A stretch of 5,499 bases of DNA. Source: an uncultured Anaerocolumna sp. (lineage in GTDB: Bacteria; Bacillota; Clostridia; Lachnospirales; Lachnospiraceae). Where the stretch lies: NCBI GenBank assembly GCA_937901695.1, contig CALDJN010000053.1, positions 1-5,499 of the forward strand, read 5' to 3'. The notes below the pieces were generated by a model. The model made no database searches. It was not told where the DNA came from and saw nothing but the letters and a program-made list of their open reading frames with translations. Each line of letters begins with the position of its first letter. Position 1 is the first letter of the stretch. The translations under genes and the position numbers were made by a program. Below are positions 4,778-5,499 of this stretch, piece after piece.

Positions 4778-5499
4778 ATGTTAAAAAAGAAAAAGCCTAA
4801 ATTTGGAATCCTAGCTATATTATTTGCTGCATTATTTGTGTTAGGAATGACATTTTCTCCGGATACCATAATTGGTACTAAGAATAATACCCCCCTTACA
4901 AGTAATAACGATTCCATTTTAAATGAGGGAAAGAAACCAGAAAATGAGGCAAAGGATAACCAGTCTAAGCCGGAAGGAAACATGACTGGAGAAACTACTG
5001 CTGATGATGTTACCAATGGTAACTCCTTATGTAAAGTCCATTTTATTGATGTTGGGCAAGGGGATTCTATATTAATTGAAGCAGACGAGCATTATATGTT
5101 AATCGACGCTGGTGAAAATAATCAAGGTACTACCGTGGTAAATTACTTAAAAGAACAAGGGGTTAAGAAATTAGATTATGTAATAGGTACCCATCCACAC
5201 AGCGACCATATTGGCGGACTGGATACCGTAATTCATTCTTTCGATATTGGAAAGGTTATTTTGCCTGATGTTATTCATACAACCAAAACCTTTGAAGATG
5301 TACTTGATGCAATTGCAGAGAATGGATTAAAGATAACAAAGGCCGTTGTAGGTAATACATATTCATTAGGAGCATCTTCCTTTACCATTGTAGCTCCCAA
5401 TGCTTCTGATTATGATGAATTAAATGATTATAGTGTAAGCATTAAATTCACCAATGGTGAGAATTCCTTTCTATTTACAGGAGATGCCGATAAATTATC
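4778..5499 (+). CDS. Membrane-anchored ComEC-type metallo-beta-lactamase-fold hydrolase, N-terminal part
   Basis: The frame stays open to the right edge, giving 240 visible residues; the 3' end is missing. MLKKKKPKFG then a hydrophobic segment (about 10-26) form a membrane anchor or uncleaved signal. Residues about 27-82 are a hydrophilic Asn/Lys/Glu/Thr-rich linker. The hydrolase domain starts near 85: VHFIDVGQGDSILIE (87-101), LIDAGE (108-113), the metal-binding THPHSDHIGG (138-147, His139, His141, Asp143, His144), LNDYSVSIKF (215-224) and FLFTGDA (231-237, Asp236). The FIDVGQGDS opening and NDYS motif are typical of the C-terminal domain of the ComEC/Rec2 DNA-uptake channel and its free-standing relatives. 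Here no ComEC transmembrane region precedes the domain, so this is a free-standing extracytoplasmic relative, possibly a nuclease or phosphodiesterase; the substrate is unknown. It is transcribed divergently from the minus-strand block across 212 bases. Confidence 0.9.
   Translation, partial: MLKKKKPKFGILAILFAALFVLGMTFSPDTIIGTKNNTPLTSNNDSILNEGKKPENEAKDNQSKPEGNMTGETTADDVTNGNSLCKVHFIDVGQGDSILIEADEHYMLIDAGENNQGTTVVNYLKEQGVKKLDYVIGTHPHSDHIGGLDTVIHSFDIGKVILPDVIHTTKTFEDVLDAIAENGLKITKAVVGNTYSLGASSFTIVAPNASDYDELNDYSVSIKFTNGENSFLFTGDADKL

Noticed and set aside
4603..5016. 137-codon minus-strand frame with a cysteine-rich C-terminus (CIYCNN, CNVKNC)
   Set aside because: Most of it is antisense to the clear MBL-fold gene. 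Its internal ATG opposite 4780 has no ribosome binding site, and the cysteine-rich tail falls in the intergenic promoter region.

Overview
The window comes from a low-GC, Gram-positive anaerobe. The base composition, strong Shine-Dalgarno sites (GGAGGG, AGGAGG), an exported lipoprotein, a Clostridia-style M3 peptidase N-terminus and an AlkD-like protein all point to Clostridia, probably the Lachnospiraceae. The exact genus is inference.

Layout from left to right. A plus-strand metallophosphoesterase, cut by the window start, ends at 528. It converges on a minus-strand block across a 222-bp gap that carries a tandem 24-bp repeat resembling an IS21-type end or a coding remnant. The minus-strand block, read in its own direction from 4565 down to 751, holds: a 46-codon N-terminal stub of an M3 oligoendopeptidase; a LytTR response regulator with no kinase in view and with Glu in place of the phospho-accepting Asp; a 477-bp gene-free, repeat-rich region; an exported YiiX-like permuted NlpC/P60 cysteine hydrolase; a hairpin-rich spacer; a lipoprotein of unknown function; and a broken AlkD-type DNA glycosylase gene. 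A plus-strand membrane-anchored ComEC-type metallo-beta-lactamase-fold hydrolase then starts at 4778 and runs off the right edge.

How the genes may work together. The regulator, the secreted cysteine hydrolase and the lipoprotein are co-oriented. The hydrolase has a tandem array of about 26 bp lying on and upstream of its likely -35 region, where a LytTR activator would be expected to bind. A testable model is a phosphorylation-independent LytTR protein controlling an envelope hydrolase and lipoprotein pair, with the lipoprotein further tuned by an intercistronic RNA structure. This is inference from position only.

The window also looks eroded: one 5'-deleted gene with a nonsense codon, one 3'-deleted gene ending in short tandem repeats, and one possible transposon end lie within 4 kb. 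No tRNA, rRNA, CRISPR array or intact transposase was seen.
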